Virus record (IMG/VR): IMGVR_UViG_3300025913_000004
Coordinates: 1-63,094 of that record
Strand: one strand, 5' to 3'
Length of the DNA stretch: 63,094 bases
Origin: a virus
The position numbers and the translations under genes are program-made. The notes beneath the pieces were generated by a model that was not told where the DNA came from, did not search any database, and saw only the letters and a list, made by a program, of their open reading frames with translations. Below, piece after piece: positions 30,146-39,142 of this stretch (the first letter of the stretch is position 1; each line of letters opens with the position of its first letter).

Positions 30146-30556
30146 ATGACTGCAAAGAGCATGGGGTATGATGCCCCCGCCTACCTGGCTGTGATCCCGC
30201 AGCCGACCGGCAGCATCACCGGCGCCAGTGGCACGAGCACGAAGTACGCCGCCTTCACCACGATGATCATCAAGTCCGTCACTCTGGCGGCCACCACGCT
30301 GAACACCAGCGCGGAGACGATCAACATTCTGAAGGTTGCTACCGGCAGCGGCACGAATACGTCCACCACCACGACTGCCTATGGCACGATGGGTAGTGCG
30401 TCGTACTTCGGTAACTTCACCCCGGCGGTGGCGACCAATCAGGTCACCGTCAACCAGGGTGACACCTTCTGGGTCCAGAAGGGTGCCGATGCCACGGGTG
30501 TGTACGTTGGTCAAATCGAGCTGGTCGTTGCTCCGCTGAGCAACGTCACGGCGTAA
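30146..30556 (+). CDS. Putative capsid decoration or head protein (136 aa)
   Basis: ATG at 30146 with AAGGAG upstream. Thr/Ala/Gly-rich and all-beta in appearance (ITGASGTSTKYAAFTTMIIK). It comes straight after the major capsid gene, the usual place for a decoration protein. Family not identified. Confidence 0.75.
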   Translation: MTAKSMGYDAPAYLAVIPQPTGSITGASGTSTKYAAFTTMIIKSVTLAATTLNTSAETINILKVATGSGTNTSTTTTAYGTMGSASYFGNFTPAVATNQVTVNQGDTFWVQKGADATGVYVGQIELVVAPLSNVTA

Positions 30557-30567
30557 GGAGAATTGAA

Positions 30568-30846
30568 ATGGCTATGAATCCGAAGCCGGGCGAAAACACC
30601 GACATCATTGGTATGTCGGGTCTTCACAGCGACATTGGCGAGAAGTCTGGCTTCCAGACGTCTGGCTACATCGTCAAGAAGGGCACTCCTCAGGGTGATG
30701 GGGCGAAGTTTAACTTCCTGCCCCCAGGCATGGACATCACCAATCAGGACATCACCGATATGCGTGACATGCCGCTGAAGAAGCTGACCAATGAAAGCTA
30801 TCCCGGGGACGGCTGGTCGCCTGCTCCACGGGACTTGCCGGAGTAA
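30568..30846 (+). CDS. Head-region protein with PPGMDITNQ motif, paralogue A (92 aa)
   Basis: ATG at 30568 with AAGGAG upstream. Mostly disordered-looking (Gly/Pro/Asp/Lys-rich), but contains NFLPPGMDITNQDITDMRDM at about 50-70, nearly repeated in the next gene but separated by a terminator hairpin. Could be a peptide that docks on capsid or portal. Function unknown. Confidence 0.8.
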   Translation: MAMNPKPGENTDIIGMSGLHSDIGEKSGFQTSGYIVKKGTPQGDGAKFNFLPPGMDITNQDITDMRDMPLKKLTNESYPGDGWSPAPRDLPE

Positions 30847-30867
30847 GAAGGCAGCTTAGTAAAACGA

Positions 30868-30891
30868 GTTCGGGGCTGCAAAGCCCCGAAC
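30868..30891 (+). terminator. Terminator/attenuator after the capsid gene block
   Basis: Perfect 10-bp stem GTTCGGGGCT (30868-30877) / AGCCCCGAAC (30882-30891) with GCAA loop. No long T-run (only TT), so partial read-through into the tail genes is likely. It would give capsid genes more transcript than downstream genes. Confidence 0.7.
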
Positions 30892-30907
30892 TTCCATGGA
30901 GAGCGCA

Positions 30908-31264
30908 ATGCATCCGTTGCAAGAGAAATTTCAGATCACTGTTCCTGCGAAAGAGGAACAGGGAGAGCCCTGGGCTGACTTCAATGCCAACCGTGACCTT
31001 CGTGGCATGGAACACCCCACCGTCTTCATGCCTCCTGGCATGGACATCACGAACCAGTGCCTGACGCAGCAAGAGAACATGCCGCTGAGCATGGCTGGTG
31101 AATCTGATGTGAGCAAGGACACCAACCCCGAATCTTTTGAATGCGGGTTCAAGAAGCGGGAAATGAAGGGCACTGACGACCAGTACACGGGCGAGCACGT
31201 AGATCATTTCTACGGCGATGCGGGTGGCTTTGTCGAACGAAACAACTATCTGGATAGGGAATGA
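30908..31264 (+). CDS. Head-region protein with PPGMDITNQ motif, paralogue B (118 aa)
   Basis: ATG at 30908 with GGAG six bases upstream; an earlier ATG at 30896 is possible. TVFMPPGMDITNQCLTQQEN (about 37-56) matches the motif in the preceding gene. The rest is acidic and disordered-looking (KDTNPESFECGFKKREMKGT). Function unknown. Confidence 0.78.
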   Translation: MHPLQEKFQITVPAKEEQGEPWADFNANRDLRGMEHPTVFMPPGMDITNQCLTQQENMPLSMAGESDVSKDTNPESFECGFKKREMKGTDDQYTGEHVDHFYGDAGGFVERNNYLDRE

Positions 31265-31602
31265 AGTTCGATCCGAACAAGCCCCACGCCGTGATCTACG
31301 GCAGTGAGCACTATCGTTATCTTCAGGATGACGTGTACTACGCAGCCAGTGGTGATCCTGTAAAGGCCATCGTTAGCCGCGAGGGCTTGGACGAATCGGA
31401 CGAAAGTCTCAATGATTTAGTCAGTTCTGCAGCGATTTTCTTGAAGACTATTTTGGCAGAACCTCGCTCTAAGTCTGTCGTTTACGCAGAGGCAGAGAGA
31501 AACAATCAAGTCTGGGAGGACGTTACTCAGGCTGCCAAAGATCTTAAAGTTCAGAAGTTCAAGGCAAAGAACACTGAAATGTGGCGTCTGCCGCAGGAGT
31601 AA
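31261..31602 (+). CDS. Hypothetical protein (113 aa)
   Basis: ATG at 31261 overlaps the preceding stop (ATGA). Alpha/beta appearance (HAVIYGSEHYRYLQDDVYYA) with a charged helical C-terminal half. Possibly a head-completion protein by position. Function unknown. Confidence 0.78.
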   Translation: MKFDPNKPHAVIYGSEHYRYLQDDVYYAASGDPVKAIVSREGLDESDESLNDLVSSAAIFLKTILAEPRSKSVVYAEAERNNQVWEDVTQAAKDLKVQKFKAKNTEMWRLPQE

Positions 31603-31607
31603 TCACT

Positions 31608-33758
31608 GTGACTATCCCGTTCAATCCGAATGCTACGTACCAGACCCTTCTGGATCACAGCTATTCTCTATATCTCTTCCAGAATGGCGTCTGGTACGAT
31701 CAGTACGGAAACACGTACCCCACTGTTCCGTACAGCAAGGAGGGATTTTTCCCACCGTCCCTACCTGCTGGGGGCAGCGGAAATGCAGCCACGGATAACA
31801 TCTGGCAAGCTGCTGGTGATCTGATTGTTGGCACTGGCTTTCACACTGCCACACGTCTGCCTCTGGGGGCTCCTCTTCAGGTGGTGCAGGTTAACGCGGG
31901 TGGGACTGGATTGCAGTACGCGACGCTGTCTGGTGGCGGCAATGCGCTGACTTCAAATCCACTGAGCCAGTTCTCCCTGACGACGTCTGCTCAGCTGGCT
32001 GGAGTTATCTCTGATGAAACCGGTACGGGTCCTCTTGTATTTGGCAACTCCCCTACTCTGACTTCTCCTGCTCTGGGAACTCCGTCTTCTGGTAATCTGA
32101 GCAGTTGCACGGGGCTTCCTATTGGCGGGATTACCGGTCTTGGTGCCGGAGTTTCTGCATGGATGGCCTCTCCATCCAGCGCGAATCTGCTATCTGCAGT
32201 CACCGGCACCACGGGGTCTGGTAGTCTAGTATTCGCTAATTCACCTGCATTCGTTACGCCTGCGCTTGGCGTTCCATCGTCAGGTGTTCTTACAAATTGT
32301 ACGGGTCTGCCAGTTGCAGGCATCTCTGGTCTTGCCACTGGATTGGCTGCTTGGCTGGGCACTCCCACGAGTGCCAATCTCGCGGCTGCTGTAACGGACG
32401 AGACTGGTTCTGGTTCTCTTGTCTTTGGAACTGGCCCGACTCTGTCTGCTCCGACTCTGTCTGGCATCGTTTCAACTGATGGCGCCAACATCACTACGGC
32501 CAGCCCAATGGCGGCGCTCGCCATTGATGTGTCTAAGGGTCTGAACACGAAGTCAATTTCTGTAGACTCCACGTTTACGTTCAGCGGCACTCCGAGCACT
32601 AATCAGTGGTTCGGTATGCATGTCACCAATACGGACACCAACCCGCACATCGTAACGATCCCCAGCTCGTTCTCTGTTACGACTCAGACCGCGCGCACGA
32701 CCTTCCCGCTGTCTGCTAGTGGTCAGGCGTGGCTGGTGTGGCGATACGACGGAGCCGCCTATCACGTCTTTGGGGATAGTCCGTATCTCAGTAACTTCAC
32801 TGCGTCTGTGAATCCTGTAGTCACGGATGACGTCACTAAGGGATACGGCCCGGGTTCTCTGTGGGGGAACACAAGCGCAAACACTCTGTATTGGTGTGAA
32901 GCTAATGCGGTCGGCAGCGCGGTATGGAATCTGGTTGGCGGCACGGGAGCGGGTGACATGCTCCTTGCCGGGGTTCAGACGATTTCCGGAGCTAAGACGT
33001 TCAATGATGCAACGCTGCTTCTGGCTGGATCTACTAGCGGCGCATTGACCCTGCACGCTCCAGCCGTGGCGGCTACAAGCTCTATGACGTTCCCTGCGGG
33101 AACGGATACGGTCGCTACGTTGGCTGCCGTGCAAGCACTGACCAATAAGACTTACGAAGGGAATACCTGGACGGGTGGTACGTCTACGCTGACTGGGTCT
33201 GCGGGTAAGACTCTTGCGTGGCAAAATACGATCACGCTAGCCGCCAGCGCGGATGGCGCAACGTTCACGTTCCCAGGCACGTCTGATACTGTCGTGGGTC
33301 GTACGGCCACCCAGACTCTCACGAATAAGACTCTCACGACGCCAGCGATCAATAGCCCGGCACTCACGCACGCCAAGCCGGGCGCTAATTTGACGGTCAT
33401 TGGCACGATGATCAATGGGTACAACGCAGGAGCAACGATTTCCCAGTTTCAGGCGGTCTACATGGGGTCTGGCGGCACGTGGCTGCTGGCAGACGCGGAC
33501 GGATCTGGTACTCGCCAGTGTCGTGGTCTAGCTGCGGCGGCTGGAACTAACGGCAATCCGATGAATGTGCTGGAGAATGGCATCGCTCGTAATGATGCGT
33601 GGACTTGGACTCCAGGGGGCGACATCTACCTGACTACCACTGCGGGCACTATCAGCCAGACGGCTCCTGCGTCCGCCGCCGACGTGCGGAGAGTTGGGTA
33701 CGCGTTGTCTGCCACTGAAATTCGCGTCATGATCGATAGCTTCTTTGTGACGGTGTAA
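31608..33758 (+). CDS. Tail fibre with repeated SPTLTSPALGTP modules (716 aa)
   Basis: GTG at 31608 with AGGAG eight bases upstream; an in-frame GTG at 31581 overlaps the previous gene. Residues about 135-300 repeat a unit built from TGxGxLVFxxSPxLxxPxLG then PSSGxLxxCTGLP and a GITGLG link, at least three times, a common phage fibre shaft. Later repeats read TFPAGTDTVATLAAVQALTN and TFPGTSDTVVGRTATQTLTN. The C-terminus is a Gly/Ala-rich beta domain. Likely a trimeric fibre. Confidence 0.85.
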   Translation: MTIPFNPNATYQTLLDHSYSLYLFQNGVWYDQYGNTYPTVPYSKEGFFPPSLPAGGSGNAATDNIWQAAGDLIVGTGFHTATRLPLGAPLQVVQVNAGGTGLQYATLSGGGNALTSNPLSQFSLTTSAQLAGVISDETGTGPLVFGNSPTLTSPALGTPSSGNLSSCTGLPIGGITGLGAGVSAWMASPSSANLLSAVTGTTGSGSLVFANSPAFVTPALGVPSSGVLTNCTGLPVAGISGLATGLAAWLGTPTSANLAAAVTDETGSGSLVFGTGPTLSAPTLSGIVSTDGANITTASPMAALAIDVSKGLNTKSISVDSTFTFSGTPSTNQWFGMHVTNTDTNPHIVTIPSSFSVTTQTARTTFPLSASGQAWLVWRYDGAAYHVFGDSPYLSNFTASVNPVVTDDVTKGYGPGSLWGNTSANTLYWCEANAVGSAVWNLVGGTGAGDMLLAGVQTISGAKTFNDATLLLAGSTSGALTLHAPAVAATSSMTFPAGTDTVATLAAVQALTNKTYEGNTWTGGTSTLTGSAGKTLAWQNTITLAASADGATFTFPGTSDTVVGRTATQTLTNKTLTTPAINSPALTHAKPGANLTVIGTMINGYNAGATISQFQAVYMGSGGTWLLADADGSGTRQCRGLAAAAGTNGNPMNVLENGIARNDAWTWTPGGDIYLTTTAGTISQTAPASAADVRRVGYALSATEIRVMIDSFFVTV

Positions 33759-33761
33759 GCC

Positions 33762-35729
33762 ATGGCAGTCAAGAACGTAGTCGCGAAGTCTTGGGCACTG
33801 ACGGCGAGCTTTGACGGATTGCTGTACAGTAACTGGCCTGCTGGCGATAAGCCGACAGGCTATCAGACTACGCCTACTCTTCTTGCTCTTGACACCGACT
33901 CTGGTTCGCTGACCGGTGGCGAGAACAACAAGGGATTCTATATAGAAGCATACGGTTACAACCTCGGTCGCAAGGATAAGCTGGGTACTAGTGCTGGCTG
34001 CCGTGCATTTTTTCGGGATCCTCTCGGAGATAACGCATGGCATGAAGTGGATAATTATCGGGCAATCACGCTTCTGAATAATTTTTCTACTCATCAAATG
34101 ATGAGTGTGATCTTTCAGATTGGATCTCTCGGGGGTTCTCAGACCAACGGCCGCACGCTCGACGTTAAATTGACGGTCAACAGCGTAGATACGAATGTTC
34201 TAGTCGGATACTTCACGATCCAGCCGGGCCGCACGTGGTTCGTCGATAATGTGGCGGGCAGTGATGCTACCATGAAGCCGGATGACATTACGAAGCCCGG
34301 TCGCTACCTGCAGAACTACAGCGGCGGATCTACGGCTGTTACCGGCTCGTTGTGGGCCGCAACGACCGCGCAGGGAGATACCGGCGTGCAGCCTGGGGAC
34401 TGTATTGTCATCAGAGCTAACAGCGGTACGCCATGGAGCGACCAGAATGGATTCGACGGTCGCTGGTGTCGATTCCGTGAGGCTCGCCATCTCGGCACTG
34501 CTCCGAATGGATCTGTTGGTCATGGCCGCATTCGCTTTACTCGCTACCCCGGCCCGATCAACGGAAACGCGCCAGAAGTGCCATTCTTTCAAGATCCTAG
34601 CAGCGGTCTGGGGGGCATCCATGGACCTAACAGCGCGTATGCCAACGCGGCCCTGGGCACGGCGACGGGGCAGTACGTTGCGATCAGCGGCCTGAAGGTC
34701 TTCAGCGCCGTGTCGTCTGGGAGTAGTGATGGCGCCCCTATCAATCTGCAGCAAGGCGCGGATTTCTGGTGGGTATCCAACTGCGAACTCTCGTGGCCGA
34801 CAACGACTACCGCGCTCGCGGGCGCTCTGCCGGGACAGGGATACAATTGTGTTCTGCAGTGCAATTACATCCACGATGTGAACTGTGACCAGTCGTCGAT
34901 GACTAATCACGGGATCTATATCGGCTCGGGTGCCCAAAGCTTCACTGCGAGTGCAGTGGCAACCGCTGAATATCTCGCGGCAGCCAAGAGCGGACCCTGT
35001 TCCCACAATTGGACCGTTCGGTGGAATCGTATTGAGGACATCCAGGGTGGTTCTGGCATCCAGTGGAACGACACGCAGGGCCTGGGCGATCACTTCATTG
35101 GTCACAAGGTCTACGGTAACTTCGTGTTGCGTGCTGCCAAGAACGGCATCACGGGCGCCTCGTCGCTGCAGTCAGCTGACATCTACAACAACGTCATTGT
35201 GGATTGCTGTGGCGGCCCACAGAACGGTGGCTCGTTTAAGATCAGCGATAATGTTGCTAGTCGTGCAGTCAACTTCACTCACAACACTCTGATCCAGACT
35301 GCCACCACTGGGGCGTACAATCAGATGATTGTTAATGATGGTGCGAACCAGACGAGTGGTACGCTCAATATCAAGGGCAACATTATCGTAATGCGTTCGG
35401 GCCACAACGCATCGCTCGGGTTCACGACCTACGGAGCTTCGGATACCGGCGTCGTCATGGCGAACAATCTCTACTACGATTTCGGCGGCGTCGTCACCAC
35501 TGCCCCCACGAAGGATACCGCCGCTACCTACGGCAATCCCCTCTTCACTGATCTGACGAATCTTAATCTGACTCTGGCCACTAGCAGCCCAGGACTAGGA
35601 GCTATGACGGTGGCTGAACCTGTGGCGATCGCAACTGACTTCTATGGCATCGCGCGACCGCAGACCGGCACTGGCTCTCCGAGTGGGTCTAAGAATGACT
35701 ACGGTGCAACGCAGGGGATTGGCACATGA
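33762..35729 (+). CDS. Beta-helix tail spike or fibre protein (655 aa)
   Basis: ATG at 33762. The first 150 residues are a beta-rich N-terminal domain. From about 160 the protein reads as a parallel beta-helix (WFVDNVAGSDATMKPDDITK, then rungs with YNCVLQCNYIHDVNC, HKVYGNFVLRAAKNGITG and YNNVIVDCCGG). It ends with a pattern common in secreted beta-helix enzymes (DFYGIARPQTGTGSPSGSKN then DYGATQG). Probably binds or degrades a surface polysaccharide. Confidence 0.82.
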   Translation: MAVKNVVAKSWALTASFDGLLYSNWPAGDKPTGYQTTPTLLALDTDSGSLTGGENNKGFYIEAYGYNLGRKDKLGTSAGCRAFFRDPLGDNAWHEVDNYRAITLLNNFSTHQMMSVIFQIGSLGGSQTNGRTLDVKLTVNSVDTNVLVGYFTIQPGRTWFVDNVAGSDATMKPDDITKPGRYLQNYSGGSTAVTGSLWAATTAQGDTGVQPGDCIVIRANSGTPWSDQNGFDGRWCRFREARHLGTAPNGSVGHGRIRFTRYPGPINGNAPEVPFFQDPSSGLGGIHGPNSAYANAALGTATGQYVAISGLKVFSAVSSGSSDGAPINLQQGADFWWVSNCELSWPTTTTALAGALPGQGYNCVLQCNYIHDVNCDQSSMTNHGIYIGSGAQSFTASAVATAEYLAAAKSGPCSHNWTVRWNRIEDIQGGSGIQWNDTQGLGDHFIGHKVYGNFVLRAAKNGITGASSLQSADIYNNVIVDCCGGPQNGGSFKISDNVASRAVNFTHNTLIQTATTGAYNQMIVNDGANQTSGTLNIKGNIIVMRSGHNASLGFTTYGASDTGVVMANNLYYDFGGVVTTAPTKDTAATYGNPLFTDLTNLNLTLATSSPGLGAMTVAEPVAIATDFYGIARPQTGTGSPSGSKNDYGATQGIGT

Positions 35730-37030
35730 GCTATAGCATCGTTGGTACGATTACGCCAGCTTGGGACTCTAGCGGCTCGGGTAGCACTGTCCAGAGTGCC
35801 ACCACGGGTCTGCCCGCCTTGCTGACTGGGGACTATGTCATCGTCGCAGTGCCGTACACTGCGGGCAGTGACGCCACGCAAACTGTCACGGATAGTCTTA
35901 GCAATACATACACCGAGGACACGACGGGCCACTTCTGGCTGTCCACCTCGAACAACAAAGGCGCTCGATTCTTCTATTCGAAGGTGACCAACGCAGGGAC
36001 TCCGACATTCATTAAGACCACGGCTGGTGTTTCCTGCACGTTCCTGGGGTGTTTTCCAACTGTCATTCGCGGTCTAACTTCCTCTGCGCTTCAGGTTGTC
36101 GGAGCTTACAAACGCACGGCTGGCGCGCCCGCCACCACTGACGCACTGACTTCTAACGCAGTAACCGTCAGCACGCCGCCCGCAGCGGTGATGTGCTTTG
36201 CGTTCAATTTGGTCGGCAGCAACGGCGCCACGCTGACTGTAGGCACGGGCGAGACGCTGCTACAGACCGGTCAGAAGTCTAATGGTCTTGCTGATTTCGT
36301 TAAGGTAGCTCATAAGAGAGTAACCGCTACTGGCAGCGTCAGCGCGACGTTCACTCCTGCACAGGGGGGTGATGACTGGGTGGCCAATGTCATGGTGTTC
36401 ACTGAACTGAACACTAGTCCATTGATCACGAGTACTAGCACGGCGACTCCGAATTATCAGGGATCGATGACTGTCACGGGCTCCATCTTTGGTAGCACGC
36501 AGGGCATCGGTAACGTGACGCTAGGCAATGTGACTCAGACCAATGGTACCTGGTCTGACACATCGATTCCATTGACGTCGATCTCTCGCGGTACGAATAA
36601 GTACGGCGTTGAGCTTGATCTGATCGTTAACACGAACAGCAATGGAGCGAGCAACACTTACACTGGAGTCACTGCTCTGCTGCCGCAGACGGGATGGTCT
36701 TATGTTGATCTTGGCACTCCCAACACTACTTCTGCCAATCGGATCACTGCTGTAGCGGATTTGGCGTCTGGTGATCAGCTAGCTTATGACAACAAAGGGG
36801 GTCTGGTCACAATCAGCGCAGACGCCACGTTTGTTGCAGATCCAAGTGTTACGTCGTTCAACGTGGAAGCTTGGTTCACTGGCAATGGATGGGGCACAAC
36901 TGCCACTCAGACTCTAGCCTCTGGGGGTATCGTACAGAGCGTTGGCACCATCGCTAAGGCCTCTCTTGTGAGCGTGGGGGGTATTGCCGTGGCATCACTG
37001 GTCGGCGTGGGTGGCGCAAGCTACAATTGA
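35726..37030 (+). CDS. Beta-rich tail appendage protein (434 aa)
   Basis: ATG at 35726 overlaps the previous stop. Thr/Ser/Gly-rich; residues 1-230 resemble a concanavalin-like adhesive domain (YVIVAVPYTAGSDATQTVTD; FTPAQGGDDWVANVMVFTEL). The remainder holds Ig-like segments. The C-terminus is a short hydrophobic repeat (GTIAKASLVSVGGIAVASLV). Binding function inferred from neighbours. Confidence 0.78.
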   Translation: MSYSIVGTITPAWDSSGSGSTVQSATTGLPALLTGDYVIVAVPYTAGSDATQTVTDSLSNTYTEDTTGHFWLSTSNNKGARFFYSKVTNAGTPTFIKTTAGVSCTFLGCFPTVIRGLTSSALQVVGAYKRTAGAPATTDALTSNAVTVSTPPAAVMCFAFNLVGSNGATLTVGTGETLLQTGQKSNGLADFVKVAHKRVTATGSVSATFTPAQGGDDWVANVMVFTELNTSPLITSTSTATPNYQGSMTVTGSIFGSTQGIGNVTLGNVTQTNGTWSDTSIPLTSISRGTNKYGVELDLIVNTNSNGASNTYTGVTALLPQTGWSYVDLGTPNTTSANRITAVADLASGDQLAYDNKGGLVTISADATFVADPSVTSFNVEAWFTGNGWGTTATQTLASGGIVQSVGTIAKASLVSVGGIAVASLVGVGGASYN

Positions 37031-37037
37031 CGGCACC

Positions 37038-39107
37038 ATGACGCCGTTCTTCTCGTTCGTATTCAGTCGTCTTGTCAGACCACAAGCGGTCGCGCTCTCC
37101 TTGCAGCCGGTAATTTTGTCTACGCCAGTAATCGGGCAGCCTCTAAATTACACAATTCCTGGATATGCAGGACCGATTACATCTCAGCAATGGTACTGGA
37201 ATACGGGGTCTGGACCAGTACTGATCCCTGGCGCCACCGGGTCTACGTATACTCCGAGCCTGACAAGTGCACGTGGCGGTGCCACAGACGTCGGTGGCTT
37301 TGCGAGCGTGTCCGTGACGACTCCTTACGGAACATTTCGTAGCCAGGAGTTCAGTGCTACCGGAACAGTCATATCTCAAACTGGCGTTCTGACCGTCTCG
37401 TCTCCCACGTCAGGAAATAACTTTATCGCCACAGAAGCGACTACGATCACTATTCTGACTGTCTGCGTCGTTCGCTTGGTCTGTCCTCTAGGACCGAATC
37501 CAACATTCTACATTGAGACGACTGTTGCGCCCGGCACTTACGCAGGAGGCACCAGCTTCTTTGGTGATCCGAGTCTATTGGGCGGAACCCAGTTCAGTTC
37601 CAATGTCTACTCCCATCTTTCTCTTGCTCCCGCAGCGTGTATAGACCAGGTAGCTGCGAAGCCTGCCACAGCCACTCGTCCAGGCACCAGCACGGGGGCT
37701 GGGTTCTTTACGAAGAATGGGGGCATTTATGACGCCAACGGTAATCTGTTCGTTGGTCGTGGATTGAACCGTCTTCACTGGGACTGTAATCGTCCTGGCA
37801 ACGACACGGGTCTGTTCAACGCAAAAGCCAACACGCATAGACTATTTATCGATACATCTCAGAACTGGCTCTCAGTCAATAAGCCGTTGATTGACGCTAT
37901 GATTTCTAATAGCGTCGTGCCTCACATTGTCATTCCCTATGTTCGTGCGAACTTTGAGGCCACGTTCTCGGGCACGACCATGACGGTGACTACTATGAAC
38001 TCAGGAGTCATTGCGTGCGCTAATTCGTTCAGCGCTGGAGCTGGAGGTGGATTTGTATCTACCGGAGTATCTGGCGCTACAGTAATCAAGGCTCAACTGA
38101 CAAACACGAACGGCAGTGGCATTCCTGGCAAGGAAGGAACGTACACCACGAGCACTTCCAATAGTATCGCCACGCCACAGAATGTTGTCTACAGTAATGG
38201 CACCACAGGACAGACCGCCCCAGACTTTGCCATCGCAGCAGCTCAAGTTTGGGTGGATAACTTCAGTAATTTCGGTGGCTACGAACGCTGGATGATCCTT
38301 AATATCATCAATGAATGGGGAGCTTCCGCCAATACCTACACGGCATCGTTCAGCGGCACTACGATGACTGTTCCCTCTTCGTCTGCTACGGTGTACATCG
38401 GTCAGGTGCTCAACGGGCCAGGGCTCACCGCCTGTACGGTGACCGCGTTTGGCACGGGCACAGGGCATGCTGGCACGTACACGGTGAGCGTGAGCCAGCC
38501 CACGTTGACGTCCATTACGGTGACTGACTGTACCTGGAGAGAGACCAACATTACCATGGTTCAGATGCTGCGCACGGCGGGCTATCGTGGTCTTATCGTC
38601 ATTGACGCCCCCGGTAGTGGACAGGACGCCCCCACTACAGGACGTGCGTGGACCATTATCAATCATGCAGCGGCGATCAAATCGGCTGATCCCCAGCAGA
38701 ACATTGCCATTGAACTCCATGCCTACGGTTCGTATGGAGCGGGTCAGCTGGCCACTACAGCACAGGCTTTGGCGAGCGCTGCGGTCTCCCTGGGCATTCC
38801 TTACGGAATTGGAGAATTTGGTCCAGCTAACGAGAATGCTGCCTCTGGTTCTATCACCACTGCTCAGACACTAGAGATAATTTCTGTGGCGTTCGCTTGC
38901 GGTCTGAGTTGGAAGTATTGGGCGTGGGATGATCCAGTGACGGCGTCTAATCCATTCACTACCTACTACGCTGCCTGTCTTCAAGCGAATAGCAACTACT
39001 ATTCCACTCTAGATCGGACTCAGCTGACCCTCGCTGGGCAGCAGCTTCTTCTGGATAGTACATACGGATTGAACACGACTGCGGTAGCCGCGACTGTGTT
39101 CCCATAG
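37038..39107 (+). CDS. Tail-spike enzyme with a GH5-like catalytic barrel (689 aa)
   Basis: ATG at 37038. Residues 1-215 are beta-rich virion-side domains. From about 228 the sequence follows a GH5-type barrel: YDANGNLFVGRGLNRLHWD, then a strand VPHIVIPYVRA, acid/base Glu426 in LNIINEWG, a strand GLIVIDAPG, His561 in ELHAYGSYG, nucleophile Glu593 in IGEFG, and a final strand with WKYWAWDDP. Two segments (about 307-386 and 433-497), each starting with FSGTTMTV, interrupt the barrel. Likely cleaves a beta-glycan on the host surface; the substrate is unknown. Confidence 0.85.
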   Translation: MTPFFSFVFSRLVRPQAVALSLQPVILSTPVIGQPLNYTIPGYAGPITSQQWYWNTGSGPVLIPGATGSTYTPSLTSARGGATDVGGFASVSVTTPYGTFRSQEFSATGTVISQTGVLTVSSPTSGNNFIATEATTITILTVCVVRLVCPLGPNPTFYIETTVAPGTYAGGTSFFGDPSLLGGTQFSSNVYSHLSLAPAACIDQVAAKPATATRPGTSTGAGFFTKNGGIYDANGNLFVGRGLNRLHWDCNRPGNDTGLFNAKANTHRLFIDTSQNWLSVNKPLIDAMISNSVVPHIVIPYVRANFEATFSGTTMTVTTMNSGVIACANSFSAGAGGGFVSTGVSGATVIKAQLTNTNGSGIPGKEGTYTTSTSNSIATPQNVVYSNGTTGQTAPDFAIAAAQVWVDNFSNFGGYERWMILNIINEWGASANTYTASFSGTTMTVPSSSATVYIGQVLNGPGLTACTVTAFGTGTGHAGTYTVSVSQPTLTSITVTDCTWRETNITMVQMLRTAGYRGLIVIDAPGSGQDAPTTGRAWTIINHAAAIKSADPQQNIAIELHAYGSYGAGQLATTAQALASAAVSLGIPYGIGEFGPANENAASGSITTAQTLEIISVAFACGLSWKYWAWDDPVTASNPFTTYYAACLQANSNYYSTLDRTQLTLAGQQLLLDSTYGLNTTAVAATVFP

Positions 39108-39113
39108 TACAAT
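39108..39113 (+). promoter_or_regulatory. -10-like TACAAT after the GH5 spike gene
   Basis: TACAAT sits just after the stop codon and 30 bases before the GTG of the methyltransferase-glycosyltransferase gene. No -35 is visible. Confidence 0.3.
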
Positions 39114-39142
39114 GCTTGGAGTTTTCTTCATAAGGAGCCCAG

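Noticed and set aside
28706-30514. 602-codon minus-strand frame over scaffold and capsid genes
   Set aside because: It is antisense to the scaffold and major capsid genes, Arg/Val/His-rich and without motifs. Long antisense frames arise from the codon bias of the real genes.
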